From NCBI GenBank assembly GCA_029378245.1, contig JARKIF010000019.1, positions 310,001-374,000 of the forward strand: a stretch of 64,000 nucleotides of DNA. Direction: 5' to 3'. Origin of the DNA: Roridomyces roridus. Lineage: Eukaryota; Basidiomycota; Agaricomycetes; Agaricales; Mycenaceae. The notes under the pieces were generated by a model. That model was not told where the DNA came from. It searched no databases and saw only the letters and a program-made list of their open reading frames with translations. The position numbers and the translations under genes are program-made. Numbering within the stretch: the first letter of the stretch is position 1; each line of letters opens with the position of its first letter. This document shows, in pieces, positions 34,590 to 47,477 of this stretch.

Positions 34590-35180
34590 TTCAATTCTGA
34601 TGCCCCTTGCAAGACTCGGTGGGCAGTCTTTATACCACGGCGACTGCTGTTTCTAGGTTAGGCCGCGCGCGAGAAGACGTGTCAGGCGACAAACCAGGAC
34701 AAGAAGCAATCATTGATTTTCGGTAGCAAAACAGCGGCGCCGCCACTGGAGACTAGCCAAAATTCAAGCCGCCAGTACCATTTCCAGCCATTCGGAAAGG
34801 AGAACGCAGATAACGTCCTCGGGAGAAGTGTCGAAGAGTCAGGAGACGACAAAGGCCAGGCAGTCGGATGTTCTGGTGTCGGAGGTGGGAGTCTTGAAGA
34901 AGGAAGTTCTCGCGATCCGGAACAACCGTGACGACCAAGTGCCTGGATTGGAACCCACCGCCCTAGATTCATACCAGAATTCCAATCTAGGCTGAAGTGC
35001 CTGTTTGAGTCTACTGGATGAAACAAACGAATGATGTTCAATTTTGACGGTACACGATCATCCACAAATTCCGTAGGTAGTAGGTACAAGTAGCGGCACT
35101 GAGGGAAGCAGAGTAAGAAATATCAAGTGTTATCAAGCTCGTTCATGTGCCCATGTCAATATTCAACGGAAAGCAATTGT
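34590..35180. other. Intergenic, no gene recognised
   Basis: 591 bp between the hydrolase start and the DUF6534 gene stop, both on the minus strand. A 135-codon minus ORF (34682-35089) lacks a recognisable domain. The hydrolase promoter should lie at its left end. Confidence 0.4.
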
Positions 35181-36875
35181 TCAGACGGCTGTCGCGACGA
35201 GAGAATGACTCGAATGGCCACCGGGGTTGGTCCCAAAGTTGACCGTGGCTCGGATGGACCCCTGCCCCATTTTGCTATCGGTGTCGCCGGTGGTAGGAAC
35301 GACCGTGGGGATGGTGGCCATGGGAATTGAGTTCCAGTCCTTGTCGCTCGAATCCAGCTTGGCCCGACGGGCTTCACGTCCGTTGAGACTGTTTGTAGTT
35401 TAGCGCGCTCGGGATGGAATCTTTGTTGACGGAAAGACGAACGTGGACATCATGCTATTCATATAGACTGTAGAGAATCAATATGAGAATGTCGGAGGGA
35501 AGGAAGGACCGAAACCGACGCACGCTTGCTGTTCGGGGCGAGTCTACACGTCGAGTTGATTAGTCAGTGAGTCGGTCCAAAAACGTCGGACCTACCCTAG
35601 GAAAAACCAAAAGGTATTGGGTAAGGCAAGGAACAGAGCCATGTTCAAGCCCGAGGACACCGCAGTCAAGGTACCCCGGTTGATAGCGTCGTGGATGAGC
35701 GAGTCCATCAGCGAGTTGGTTCTAAATGCGAAGGCTCGAACGACAATATCTTTGTGTACCAAAAGTCAAACGCACCGCATAAACTCTCCCTTCTGACGAC
35801 GGAGGAATAAACAGAGGTAGATGGTGATGAGGAGGTCGCAGGCGAGGGCAGAGGCAGCTTGGACGGTGGTGATGGCCTAATAGAGGGTCGTCAACAACAA
35901 CGAAACGACCTAGTTGACAACTAACCTTGGTTTGATCAAGTTTCAGGTAGGAGCGAAGGTGGTACCTTAAATCATTGAGCCTGGGACCCACGCGAAACAA
36001 AGGGACAGACTTACGAAGTGGCAGTTTGGACGACGCCAGCAACAATCGAAACGAACGCAAGAGCAAACTGAGGTCAATGTGAGTGACAGAATGATATCGA
36101 GGACGAACGCTTACGATGATGTATAAGCCGAAAGCAGAGATGCTGAACTTGCTGCGTCCTTGGGTCACTGCCGAAGGATCAATCTAGACGGAACATAGAT
36201 GGAAACCCCCTACGGCGATGAATCCTGTGCGCAAAATAACTGGTCGAGTGTTAGCCGAGTTTGAGGATAAAGAACTGCGAAGATACATTTGAACAACGAA
36301 AGCGCCGAGGTACTGAATGAAGATGAGTAGGCAGATGGGACTATGGATGAACGACTCACGGCTGCGAGAAGCTGGAGCTGGGAAGGGATCAGGTTACGAG
36401 CCCCAATCTGACGATCACATACCGAGTCGGCCCTAGACACCGGTCAAAACCATGAACCACTCAACGCGCCGTGAAACTCACCAAATCAGATTCAGTTGAG
36501 GTTCGCCGAAGCGGTTCACAAAACGATCATAGGACGAGTAGAAGAAGAATATGATTTGGACGGTTTCGAGGAACCTGTACCGGATGAGTGCGTAATACGA
36601 ATGCATAAAGAGCTGAACATTACAGGATGCCGAGGACCTGCGTGCCTGTTAGCTAGGCAAGCAGTAGATCGTAACACTCACGGTGAATTTGATGAAGGCT
36701 CGGTCCTTGGGGACACTCGCAAAGTACCTATAGATCTGGAGAAAGCCGATGCCATAGAGGCTATCGCCGAATCCCTCAGCGTCGAGTACAAGTCAACAAA
36801 GGAAACGACGTACAAGGTTTCAACAAAGAGAGACACAAGCCAGACACCGTACGTGGCATCAAGTTCGGTGACCAT
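35181..36875 (-). CDS. DUF6534 seven-helix membrane protein
   Basis: A basidiomycete membrane protein with a GPCR-like layout. It is split into roughly a dozen small exons. Reading from 36875: MVTELDATYGVWLV, then after an intron FLYGIGFLQIYRYF with the family block ASVPKDRAFIKFTV. A 14-nt microexon (36624-36637, VLGIL) comes next, then FLETVQIIFFFYSS. Further short exons encode LQLLAAYLGAFVV, YFAHRIH, FALAFVSIVAGVV and AITTVQAASALACDLLITIY. The diagnostic C-terminal DUF6534 block TNSLMDSLIHDAINRGTLTA is followed by LFLALPNTFWFF and LYMNSMMSTLNGRE. The hydrophilic tail ends at a TGA at 35181. Exon joins in the middle (36.1-36.45 kb) are hand-made. The function of the family is unknown; it is greatly expanded in agaricomycetes. 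Confidence 0.75.
36624..36637 (-). other. 14-nt microexon of the DUF6534 gene
   Basis: The bases encode VLGIL between two introns with good GT and AG ends. Skipping it would lose the frame continuity from KFT to FLETVQ, so it is required in the model. Confidence 0.55.
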
Positions 36876-37839
36876 TTGAGGGACTGTGTTGCTTGTCGAG
36901 TTGGAGGAGAGTCGAGTTTCAAAGAAAGGTGGAGAGAGAACTGAGAGACCCTGCACTCCGTGGGCAGAATTATATACATCCTAGAGTTATAAATTGAACG
37001 GGGACATGCGCATCATTCCACGGGAGGTCTCTTTTCTTCTATCGTCACATTTTAGCTTTAGTCAACTGCCGTCTCAAAGCCGACGCTTTCTGGCCTTGAT
37101 TTTTCGCGAATTGAGAGAGTTTCAAAGACCCGAGGAACCGTTGGCCAATGTTCCGCGGAAAGACGAAAGCGGCTCTTGACCGCAATGGTACCGGCACGAT
37201 ATCGTGGTGGCCGTGAGGTGCTGAGAGAGATGATTGCCTGTTTTGGAAGACTTCCTCATCAAGCAGAGGAGCCAAACCTTACAAAAGATGTAAGCGGTTT
37301 CTTCCATTTGACATGAATTTGTTTCTCACCCATATTAGGTATTGCCAAGGTCATTTAACGTTGAATCCGACTCAATGTGCTTGGACACGGACGCTGTAGC
37401 AGTCGGGCCTGTCTTCATCGCGTTCTTGGTCCCTCGGAAGCGTCAACTTGCTGGTTGCTGATCAACCGACATCTTGAAAAATCCCCACGCAGCTGGGACC
37501 CTGCGACTCGATTAACGACACTGGTGATGACGCTGGCCTCATGTCTCAAGTGGACTAACAGCTGAATGAAAAACGTTAGACACAAAAAAAAATCGTCGAT
37601 GTGAGGACCCAGTGCGGCCCAAAGATGCTCCAAGCCTTGCCAGGCACTGCCGGTGGCATCCAGCTCCACAATGACGACCCCGAGACATCGCTCTCCCTCA
37701 TTCTTCGGCCTGAGGTCCTCGGCCCGAATGTGAACCCGATGTCGATTTGTGTCTAACGTTTTTCATTCAGCTGAAAAACGGTCTTTGCAGCAGAAATACA
37801 ATGCAGATTAGGGTATGCTAGGTATCAGAAATGCACTCA
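36876..37839. other. Intergenic region holding a MITE
   Basis: 964 bp between the DUF6534 start and the tetraspanin stop. Apart from the 215-bp MITE at 37559-37773, nothing coding is recognised. Confidence 0.45.
37559..37773. mobile_element. MITE with perfect 28-bp terminal inverted repeats
   Basis: Both ends carry the same 28-bp sequence in inverse orientation, starting CAGCTGAATGAAAAACGTTA. The element is 215 bp long and non-coding. The perfect repeats suggest recent activity. A clear target duplication was not found, so the superfamily is undetermined. Confidence 0.75.
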
Positions 37840-39252
37840 TCATCCCTGCTCGGATATCGGAGCCAAGCTCGAATTAGAACGCGACCGCGCCATTATCTCC
37901 TCCGCCATATCAGGCCCATATTGGTCTGCCAATTGTCTACAAGAAACAGTCAGTCAATCGTGAACCAACAAAAGGAGAGCAAGGCAACGCACGAAGCATA
38001 CGAATTCATAATAACCGCCATACTGTCCGGACTGAGCCGGTACGCCTTGGGCATCATGCCCTTGCCAAAGCGATACGTGACATGGTTCGAGCAAAGCAAC
38101 CCGACGACAATGAGGCCAATGTTGACTGGGACCGCGCCAAAGACGATGATATACCACCGCTTGAGAAGCTTTTTCTCAAAGGCCAGGTACGGAGCCTTGC
38201 ACCCCGGGAGCGTCGTACGCGAGTAGCATCGCGGGCTCACCGTGGCTTCGACAAAGGGGCTAAAGTACCCACAGCAACCCAGCGCGTTTTGTATACGCAG
38301 TCGGCTGTTGGCGTGAAAGTCGGACCATTGCTTGTTCAACTTGCCCTCGAGGTTGAACGTATACTTTTTGTATGTTAGGTAGCCCGGAACGACTAACAGC
38401 GCGAAGGACTGGAACGAGTGTGAGCGAAGGAGGAGACAAAGAGGATGAGACCACGCACAATCCACAGGAAGAATGTATAAAAGGCGAGGAAACCGCGATT
38501 GTTGAGCACTATGCCGGCCCATCCAATAATGGCGGTGAATACGGCCATGCCCGCAGCGACAGTGGAAAATATGAGCTCTAGGGAGTTGCCGGCCCGGACG
38601 ACATCCGCATGCTCCCACACATCGAACCAGGCAGTGAGGATAAACGCCAACGCCGCCAGGGCGCCCGCAGTGTACTAGCCAAAAGGTCAAGATAACATGA
38701 AATGGCGGCAAACGGTAAAATACGCACGATAGTATTAGCGACGACCAACGTCCACTTGAATCTATTCCACCTCGCCCGGCCGGATTGGACCCCAGGGTCC
38801 ACACCGTCGTAATTTTCATCATGAGGTCGAGGCATGCGTCGCTCTCCCGCGCGGAACGCCTCGACGCCCCCGCCACGAGTGGGCACTCCGCTCGCCTTCA
38901 AGGCTTTACGTTGCCGAACAGATGAGGGCGCGAATTTACTTGGCACGTAGTTGATCTGCAGCGATACGGTGCTAGCAGCCGGCGAGGATGCGCGGGAGCT
39001 ACTCCGGCTGGACGATGCTCCGTCGGTGAGGAAAGGGGCGCGGGGAGGCTCAAGGGGCGTCGAGATGAGGTGCCGCGTCGAGGCGCTGTGAGACACTGTG
39101 GATAAAGCATCAGACCCGCTAAAGCAGAATGAGCTCAAGTAGATGGAGGGAGACGGAAACTCACCGAGAGTCCCGCTGATGCTAAAAGGTGTCAAAAAAC
39201 CGCGATCTTTGGCGACAAAAGTGACGCACCGTACTGGTGCGGCGTCTTCCAT
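37840..39252 (-). CDS. Fungal tetraspanin
   Basis: A four-helix membrane scaffold protein. It has a long Ser/Pro-rich cytosolic N-terminus (MEDAAPVRCVTF... to RARWNRFKW), four hydrophobic helices (TLVVANTIYTAGALAALAF; ELIFSTVAAGMAVFTAIIGW; NNRGFLAFYTFFLW; WYIIVFGAVPVNIGLIVVGLL) and a large loop with the tetraspanin Cys motif ALGCCGYFSPFVEATVSPRC plus a further Cys in LPGCKAPY. The C-terminal tail follows a 57-bp-class intron and ends ISEQG before a TGA at 37840. Introns around 39.1-39.2, 38.68-38.73 and 38.40-38.46 kb are inferred from frame and splice signals. It fits the basidiomycete Tsp2/Tsp3 group. The upstream 53 codons of the longer ORF are not needed; 155 bp separate the start from the MAU2 stop. 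Confidence 0.82.
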
Positions 39253-39407
39253 CGAGGTAAACAGACCAAACGCGCTGCATCGAAAAACGAGTGTAGGTTG
39301 AGAGTGTGGTATAGTTACAGTGGGAGGGGCTAAGAAGAGAGCTAGTAAAATATTATCCCGCAAAGCAATTGACAATTCAAATGCGCAGCGCCGATCCGCG
39401 ACGTCGA

Positions 39408-41966
39408 TCATGGTTTCAATGACGCAGTGGCTCCTTGCTGCGACAAAGCAACTACGGCTTGTCTCAGCAAACCGTTTGCCTCCTCCCGTTTCTCCGCAAG
39501 GTCTTCCTGCCCATCGCGTTTGAACAGCTCTGCCAACAGTTCAAGCACAAGAAGAAAGGAGAGGCCAAGACTTACCGAGAAATCTCTCACCCGTCCACAA
39601 ACGCAAGGGCACATTTCCCGACGTGTCAAAGTGCCCCTTGGCCTTCTTCTCAGGCGCCCCCAATCCCGCAGCAAGCTGCTCGCACGTCGACAACATCTTC
39701 TTCGCCTCCCCGCTCGCGGTGTGCATGTAATGGGCGGCGATCAGCGCCAAGATGAGGGCACGGAGGTGGTTGTCTTGGCACTCTGTCGCGTACGACAGCG
39801 CATTCTTCAAATGCTGTCTAGGGGAATCGTCAACTCCACAGCCATATGATTGGAAGAAACGACAACACACTTGGCCGTCAGGATCTCTGTCGTCAGCACT
39901 CCCTGCAGCACCTCTCCGACTGCACGCATCCCACCGCCAAGGACCCCGCAAGCCGCGGCAGCTTCCTGCCCAAGCCTCCCGAGCTCAGCTTGTCCAATAT
40001 TGGCCAAATCTTCATCTTCCTCCGCCAGCGGTATCAACTCCCTCCCACACGCACGTAAGCGCGCCCTGGACCGAAGCCCAACAAGCAATGCCACTTCTCC
40101 AGCCCGTGCAGATGCCGAGCCCGCGACGTCTCCGACTTCCTCAGCAAGCTGCACTGCTACGCGATAGCAAGTATATGCACGTGTTGTCCGACCCAGCGCA
40201 TGAGCAAGGTGTGCGTGGAGCAGCGTTATCCGATGGGCCAGGGCGCCAGCAAAGAGCCCGTGCGTTCGCGCGTGGGCTATCACCTCATTAAGCTTCTAAA
40301 CAATCCGGTCAGCGTCCCGCATTTTGGGAGGTGCAGGCAAAACCTTACCTGCTCTGCGTCCGCAAACTCGCTACGCATGATGCAGACCCCCGCCAGCTCG
40401 CACATCATATCAGCCTTGATCTTGGCCATCTGCAGCTCCACTGCGCGTACTTCACCCGCACTTGCCCAGCGGGGAACTGAGCTTGAGAGTCAGCGGCCTC
40501 ATCTAACGGTAAACCAGACAACTTACGTCTCAGCTCCCGTCCCGCCTCGCGCTCACACACACCAAGTCCCTCCAGCAGGAAAGTCTTTCGCTTCGGTTTG
40601 CGGCCCAACTATTCCAAGTTAGCGTAAGGTAAACGACGGCAGAGAAAACACACCAGATCGCGCCTTGCCACCGCGCTGATCAGATACCCAAACGCATACA
40701 ACACACGGGGGTGTGTCGAGCGTATGTATACCGGTAGTGAAGATGGATCTAGCTGGACCTAAGAGACATGATGAGCGAGAGAGAAACTCCAAATAATGCC
40801 TGCGAACCTCGATGATGCCTTCACTCTCCAACGGCATAATCTTTGTACCCGCGTGGCGTTTCCCGTTGTACACCCCAGTGTCAAGCAACGTGTACAGCAA
40901 TGACAGACGGGCAGAAACCGGCGAGTTCTTGCCTTCGTTGCTATTCTGTGTCGGCGTCATCGAATAAGTGAGCCAAATGACACCGAGGACGAGAACGTGG
41001 ATGACGAGTGTAGCATGAAACGGGGACGTCATGTACAACGGAGGCTCCGCATCGCTCGCAGGCTCGGGGGCGGGAATGACGATGCCCATGGCGGCGTCGG
41101 CACGCTGCAGTGCCCCAGGCAGTTCCGTCCATTGACCCAGCGCAATCAACGCACGCAGCTCAATCACCCGCGTGAGCAAGGTGATATTGGAATGTGGGGC
41201 AGACAGGAGGGGATTCAGCGCTGCGCGAAAAGCTGCTAGATCGCGCGTGGTTTCCCTATCACGCGTTGCGAGGGTCTTGGATTTGGTCGGGGTGGACATG
41301 GCCATCTTGTTCTTGCCGGGATTAAACGGGGTGGGCTTGGCCTGGGTAGTAGGATATAGCATTGCTTGTAGTAGATGGTCCACCCATGCTAGATGTGTGT
41401 AGTAGTACGCCGCGGTGGGTAATGTGGATCCAAACGACGTCGGTGAAGGTCGTAAGAGCTGGCGTGCGCGTTGAGGTGCTGCGCGTGCCGAGAGAAGAGT
41501 AAGGTATGGAGGGTAGGACGCGAGTGACGGATGTTTTTCAGCGATTATGAGCTTGAGGACGTTAGATATGACGCCAAGAAGAACTGAGGCGACTCACCGC
41601 TTTGCCCAACGCCCTCTCCACCTCACCGTCGATACCTGCAGCCCACGACTGATCTTCGAATCCACCTTCGAGCACACAGAGACCGATCTCAGCCAGTGCA
41701 ATCCAAGCACGACATTCATCTGGCTGCGAAAGATGTGCCTCTCCAGCAAGTCGACGCTTAGTGCTCATGCCACCGGGATTGGGAATCCCGAGACAGCGCC
41801 GCAAGGCCAGGAGCGAAACTGACAGAGCGCGTGCGTGGGCGCCATTCGTTGGTGGATGTGCGAGTAACGAGGGAATGGCAAGTAGCAGTTGAGGGCCGCG
41901 TAGTTGCTTGTCTTCTTCCGGTGGTGTCAGGCGTACCCGTTTTGCTGGACGCGGGCTGTCCCCCAT
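39408..41966 (-). CDS. MAU2: Cohesin loading factor MAU2/Scc4-like protein
   Basis: MAU2/Scc4 is a TPR-superhelix protein that works with Scc2/NIPBL in the nucleus to load cohesin on chromatin. Several exons run from 41966 to the stop at 39408. Recognisable parts are the N-terminal RAWIALAEIGLCVLEG segment, LASYPPYLTLLSARAAPQ, the RVIELRALIALGQWTEL helices, and STHPRVLYAFGYLISAVARRD after splicing. Then come LGRKPKRKTFLLEGL, QMAKIKADMMCELAGVCIMR and long helical repeats with LAHALGRTTRAYTCYRVAVQ. The C-terminal block QHLKNALSYATECQDNHLRA matches the family's KxLKxAL segment. The spliced length of about 650 aa fits. It shares orientation with the tetraspanin and with carboxylesterase copy B. 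Housekeeping; single copy expected. Confidence 0.78.
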
Positions 41967-42180
41967 GCCGAAAAATTTAGCGGTGAAAAGCCTGGATTGT
42001 CTATAGTTCTATGGGGTCTGATAGCGGGTGCAAGAAAGAGGATGGAGGGCAGCAGAGGGCAAAACAATCGCGATCCAAGAAAGTGCAGTAGGCGCTCAGG
42101 ACGAGCGTGCTGCTGACACATCATTGATGCGTGAATCACCCGCCGCGTGATGGCGGTCGCGCCACAATTCTTCTTTTTAT

Positions 42181-44189
42181 TCAAGTACTAATTTCACCCG
42201 ACAATCCATGCCAAAACGCACATCGCTCACTCAACGCCTCGGTAACATTTTCGAGCGACAAATCGCCTGGATGAAGGAAAATCCTGGGACTTCCATTGCT
42301 ATCCACAGCAGACTGAAAGATGGTTGAATTCTCAATTTCTCATCGAAAAGATTAGACTCACCGGCCAAGTAATAGCATTCGCAGCTACCGGTGTACCATC
42401 CGTCACAAACGAAGTAAAGTAGCCTCGCATGGCGTTGACAATGGCCTGGTCATCGGCGTCAAACGTTCTGGTTCCGTCAAAGAACGCGTTGAGATCAGCG
42501 CCGTGGTCCGAGCTCAGAGTCGGGTTGTCCCAGCTGCAAGAGATCAGTATGGTTGAACATTCCACAAAGAAAAATCAAACTGACTGGTACTGGTACGCAG
42601 GCAAGCCAAAGTCATGTGCGGCCCCAGCAATCAACACAGCGCTGCAAATATACCGCATTTCGCCGTACATCTGCTGACCCTGCAGACTAAACGAGTTGTT
42701 GTAATCCGCTAGAGGATACAGCTCCGCAATAGCCTTGTCAAAGGACGCGCGCGTAAAAGTGCTAAATTGCCCCGTAATGAAATTATACACGGTCGTCTCT
42801 GTCGCGTTTGCCTCAGACGTGTTGGCGGCAGGGTTCGCCAGGCCTGCAGACCAATGCGCGCCTTCGTTGGTGTTGGAGCCGAAAAGCACTGGGACGCGCG
42901 CGAAGAGACCGCTCTTGAACGCCTCAACGGGTCGTGTTGCAATGAATTTGCCATCGGCGATGGGAGCAAGGGGATAGAGACTGGACGTGCGATTTCCGAG
43001 GATCTTGCTCCCGGCAGAAGCGATAGTGTTTACCGGCGCGGCGCGGAGGCAAGCCATGATGGCGTCACCAGTTCCGCTGCTTCCACATCCACTAACAAAA
43101 CAAAGTCAATACACAGAACGCAAGAGGAGCCAAAGTCGAACATACGCAAAGCCAGCAAACTGTGTGAACAAATCCTCCACAAAAGAATCGGTGTAGTGCG
43201 GCAAGAAACTCAGGGACGGGCTATCTCCCATCGCCTGATGGAACAGGTTCCCATTCGCGCCGTCGTTACCGACGAGATGGAACATCGTGGAACCCGCCCC
43301 AGCTGACTCGCCCCAGATGGTCACGCGCCTGGGGTCCCCGCCAAATTTGCTAATGTACCGTTGGATCCAAACCAGAGCTGCTTTCTAAAAACATATGGAA
43401 GGCTTTGTATATTTAGAGAAAGAAGACGGCATACCTGGTCCAAAAGTCCCGCATTCAGAGCACCATTATTAGCCACCGGGGTCCCGCCTACCGAACGACG
43501 TCAGCCTTCACTCACGAAGGGGAAAATCCACCGACCAAGGAACCCGAACTGCCCCAGACGATATTGCACGGTCGCGAAAATCAACGGTTTCGCAGAATTT
43601 TGAATGATGTTCTCTGGTGGAGCGCCCGCAGCGGTGCCACCTTCAAATCCACCGCCATGGAAATAAACGAGTACGGGAAGCGCACTAGTCGCGGTCGTCG
43701 CTATCGGAATAAAGACCTATGTATATTAGTGAAGGATACATCCAGGACCAGCGCCACTCACATTTATGAACAAACAATCCTCCGCAGTCGTCGAACTCGT
43801 CGTAGTCTGCGTAGTCGCAATACACTCTGCCGCGTACTGTCAAAAGTAATGAAAAAAAACTCCACCTCCAAGAGAAACAAGTGACGTACTTGAGTCGCAT
43901 TCACATTCCCCAAATGCATCGTCGGAGGGGAAACCGGAGCCTGCCAGCGGAGCGCACCCACCGGCGCATCCGCAAACTTGACTCCCCTAAAGTAAACAAT
44001 CTCATTCGTCGCGTCCGTCAGACCCGTAAACGTGCCATCTGCAGAGCGAGTCAATAATTCCGTCATACATGTAAAGGCAAGGCGAACGGAAAACGCACAG
44101 TCGAGGGTCACGGTCGACAACGGCGCGGCGACAGCTACGCCAGCCACAGCTGCGACAAGGAGAACTTTTCCCGCTCGTGAGGGAAACAT
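42181..44189 (-). CDS. Type-B carboxylesterase/lipase, copy B
   Basis: Inverted paralogue of the esterase at 31293-33350, with introns at matching places. It has a signal peptide (LLVAAVAGVAVAAP), then YFRGVKFADAPVGALRWQAP, EDCLFINVFIP, VLVYFHGGGFEGG (oxyanion), Ser in TIWGESAGAGST (the standard form of the elbow), Glu in LFGSNTNEGAHWSAG and His in SSDHGADLNAFFDG. The last exon ends SERCAFWHGLSGEI before a TGA at 42181. Compared with copy A it retains GESAG where copy A has GQSSG, so the copies may differ in activity. All exons read open. Exon ends were not all fixed individually. 213 bp separate it from MAU2 on the left; the ceramidase lies 468 bp to the right on the same strand. Confidence 0.88.
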
Positions 44190-44657
44190 ACTTGCTTAGG
44201 TCCCAGGATTCATGTCTTCCGCTTAAATATGTTTCGAGGACGGACATAGGATCCCATGATGCAGCTTCACATGACCCTGTGGTCCACGCAGAGTTACTTC
44301 CAGGAGATGATGATAAACCGAAGCCGCTGGGAAGATATTGGAGACCAGCCCAGGAATAGATTGCTCTTGATAGCTCTTGGTATTGCTCCAAAACCCGCCG
44401 GAAACATGAACTCGACGGCGGATGAGAGAGCTCAGAGTCGGAACGCAGAAATCTCATGGTCACTGGTGAGATGAACAAAGTGGTTTGATCGAATCATGCG
44501 CCTGACGCGCCCGGTCCGCCCGACATCAGGTCAGCCGACAAGATCTTTGACACAATCCATCCAGGACCACAGGCTGTACAGAGGTAAAAAATAACATTGC
44601 AAACGTATTACAACAAGTAAAAAAAAGCGTCCATCCATCCATCCATTGTTTTCATGC
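44190..44657. other. Intergenic region upstream of carboxylesterase copy B
   Basis: 468 bp between the ceramidase stop and the esterase start (same strand). It should hold the esterase promoter. A short (CATC)n run lies at 44630-44645. No gene is seen. Confidence 0.4.
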
Positions 44658-47477
44658 TCAAGCCGTAACAGTAAAATTCGAGGACGTCGCCGTAAACGCC
44701 GAAATTGACCCAATCAGAGGCTTCGAGTCCCCAAAGTACCTCAATCGATAAGTGCCAGCTACACCAAACGCCCGTCAAGCAGCAGAAACGATGGTAATAA
44801 GCAAAAGACCACTAACCTGGCGTCCCCGACTCGATCGTCCACGAGATATTAACATTGCTAGTCCCGAGAATCGTGCTCTGCACAGCCCACTGGTACAGCG
44901 TCGACGGGTGCGAATCCGAGCGCACGGCCTTCCACGAGCCCGATACGAGCTGCTCAACGTTCAGGAACGTGCCCTCAAGGCGGAGATTGTTCTACATCAT
45001 CGTCAGCCAGGAGTAAAAAAAACAGATATCTACACACCCTCGGGTTGGCACCAACAAAGACAGCAAACACCGTCTGCCCAGCCTGGAATGGCGTGCTCGT
45101 CACCACATCCGTCACAATGTGCCCAAAGCTCTGGAAAATCGGAGGCGCATCAAACACCACCGGCGATTGCAGCGAAAGCGCGCTCGACGTGAGCTCGGGC
45201 GGGGCAGCGTCCGAAACGGGTGTCCCCGTCGGCGTGTCGGCCAAGAACGGCACAAGCGAGCTGTACTTTTCAATGTACGCATCCAGGGTGTGTGGGCCGT
45301 AGAGGGTAGAAGCGCCCTCGTAACGTTGCACGGCGTACTCCTCGGGGGTCGCGATGTAGTGCCCGTAGGTCTAAAGGTGAAATGTAAGTCGTAGAAGAAG
45401 AGGTACAGGTAAGAGATATACATTGGCTGGGCCCGAGACGACGACGTGAGCGCTATTGTCGAGGACGCCGGTGGCAAGCAGTTGAGCGCGGACAGCCGCC
45501 CTGCAAAGATATGAGCAGGTGATCAAGTGGAATCAAGTAACCACGCACTTGAGACGGCGGCCAGCCATGGTCGTAAGCTCGCCGGGAATGATGAGCATCA
45601 CTATTCAGATTCAGGCTTGATCTTGCTTGTCCACAAGACACATACCCAAGTTTCCGACTTTGAGAAGCTGAATATCGACCGTGCTGCAATGACGGTAAGT
45701 AAAGCTCAATGCGAGCCACGCAGACAACTGACTTGGGACTCCACGGGTACGGTTCAGTCGCATATCCGGTGTTGAGCAAGATAGGCTTGGGCGCCTGACA
45801 GGCGACCTGTGCAGCCGACGGAATGGGCGTGATGAACGACTTGACGATTTCCCATAACGGATTCCTATATTTTCATAAGTATCGGACTGTAGTCACAAAG
45901 GGGAACGTACTGCGAGGTGGAGTTGTCACCCTGGACAAAGTCGAAAGCACCAGGGCCGTCGCTGCAGCACTTTCAGAGGACACAGATAATGGAGAGAGGA
46001 TGGGCACGGACGTCGTTCCACCAGCGAAGGAGAAGCCCATCGCAGCGGGGCAAGTCTGCACCTGGGTTCCGTTGGGCAACGCGAAGGTATGGTTGGCCCT
46101 AAAAATCCGATAAGCGAGTGTCACGAGGGGAACGAGACACTCACATATTCAAATAGACGTGCACACTCCGCACCGAGCCCGTAACAGGCGAGAGCGTAGA
46201 GCTCATCAGCTTCTTGGCCGCATCGACCTGAATCTGCGCAATCATCTCGTTGGAGTGGAAGCCGAGCGAGTCGAGCGTGAAGCCTGGCCCACGGCCGTGG
46301 CAGTCCGCAACGGTGCCTCCACAGGTGGAGGAGTTGGCCTGGCAGGGCATTCCGTCGTATGGCTCGCCGGGAGACTCGCAGAATGCACCGAGGCTGCAGA
46401 GTGTTAGCTTTTCATCCCCAAGACGAAAGACAGGGGCATACGTGTTCGGGCTGGTGTCTCCGACGTTTGCCTGTGCAAAGCCAGCGACGAAGGTCTGGTT
46501 TCCAGGCATAGCATTGGGCTCCACGGAAGCTGAAATAGATGTCAGTGGAAGGGGCCCGGAGTAGCGCATTCAGATAATCACATTCGTAGAGATAGGCGGC
46601 CATTCCCTTGTTATCTGAGCTGACAAGGGTGTTGTTCTGCAAACTGTTAGCGCAGCTTCAAGAAGGCCATCGAAATCACCTACCTCGTAAAGACTCGTCC
46701 CGTGTACCGGGAACCAGCTGAGGAAGCCTCGAGATCCGAAGCTCAGCAGGTCCATAAACTTGTCCTGGTCTCCACCCTGGTCCACATACATGTCCTGCTC
46801 GGCCTGGGGATTGAAGAGATACGCAGTCGGGCTGCGGTTGATGTTGCCGCCAGTGACACTGGTGTTGCCGATGGTGAGGGTACCGACTGCGAGAGACTCG
46901 TGCGCGCGGTCGACGGCAAGGACGACTCCCTGCGCGATGGCACCGAACGTCTCGTTGACGAAACCGAGAGAAGTGATCTGCGGGAGCAGGTTCTCGAGAT
47001 ATCCACCAACACCGCTGTGCTGCGCCAGAGAGTTAACGAAGCAATAATAGTAAGACAAAGCACACACCTGGTGAGTACTCGAGAGAGCAAAGTTCTGCGC
47101 CGTGTACAGAGTCCCATACTTGGCTGCCAGCTGCGCCAGAATCTCGCGGCGAACACCCGTGTCGCCCATGGCAATGTCGGCATTGATAAACACAATACGG
47201 TTGGCCTCGACGTCAGGCTCGCCGATAATCCAGGCGCGAGCGCGTTGGCGCATGTGCAGACCCGTGTCGGTCTGGCCGAGGGAAGCATAACCCTGTCGCA
47301 AAAGTCAGTTCTGGCAGAAATGGGTGCTCTCATGGACTTGATACCCACCATCATGTTGGTCTCCACCACGGGACCCGTTATGTCGGCGATGCCCAGACCC
47401 AGCAGGTATTGAGACTGGGCCATGGCGCTGAGCACCGAGGTGCAGAGCACCGCGAAGGAGGGCAGGAGGCGAGTCAT
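44658..47477 (-). CDS. Neutral ceramidase
   Basis: A secreted or membrane-associated amidase that splits ceramide into sphingosine and fatty acid. The signal peptide is TRLLPSFAVLCTSVLSAMAQ. Family signatures are YLLGLGIADITGPV, GYASLGQTDTGLHMRQRARA, INADIAMGDTGVRREIL and ALSSTHQHSGVGGYLEN (Zn-binding His residues). GNINRSPTAYLFNP follows, then VGDTSPNTYAP with the catalytic Ser in GDTSPN. The C-terminal immunoglobulin-like domain runs from TPFQAGQTVFAVFVGANPR to the end (SSNFTVTA). Roughly ten introns interrupt it. The start was set at the ATG at 47477, which opens the signal peptide; an in-frame ATG 33 bp upstream also exists. No damage was seen. It is divergent from the epoxide hydrolase across 1.65 kb. 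Confidence 0.92.
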
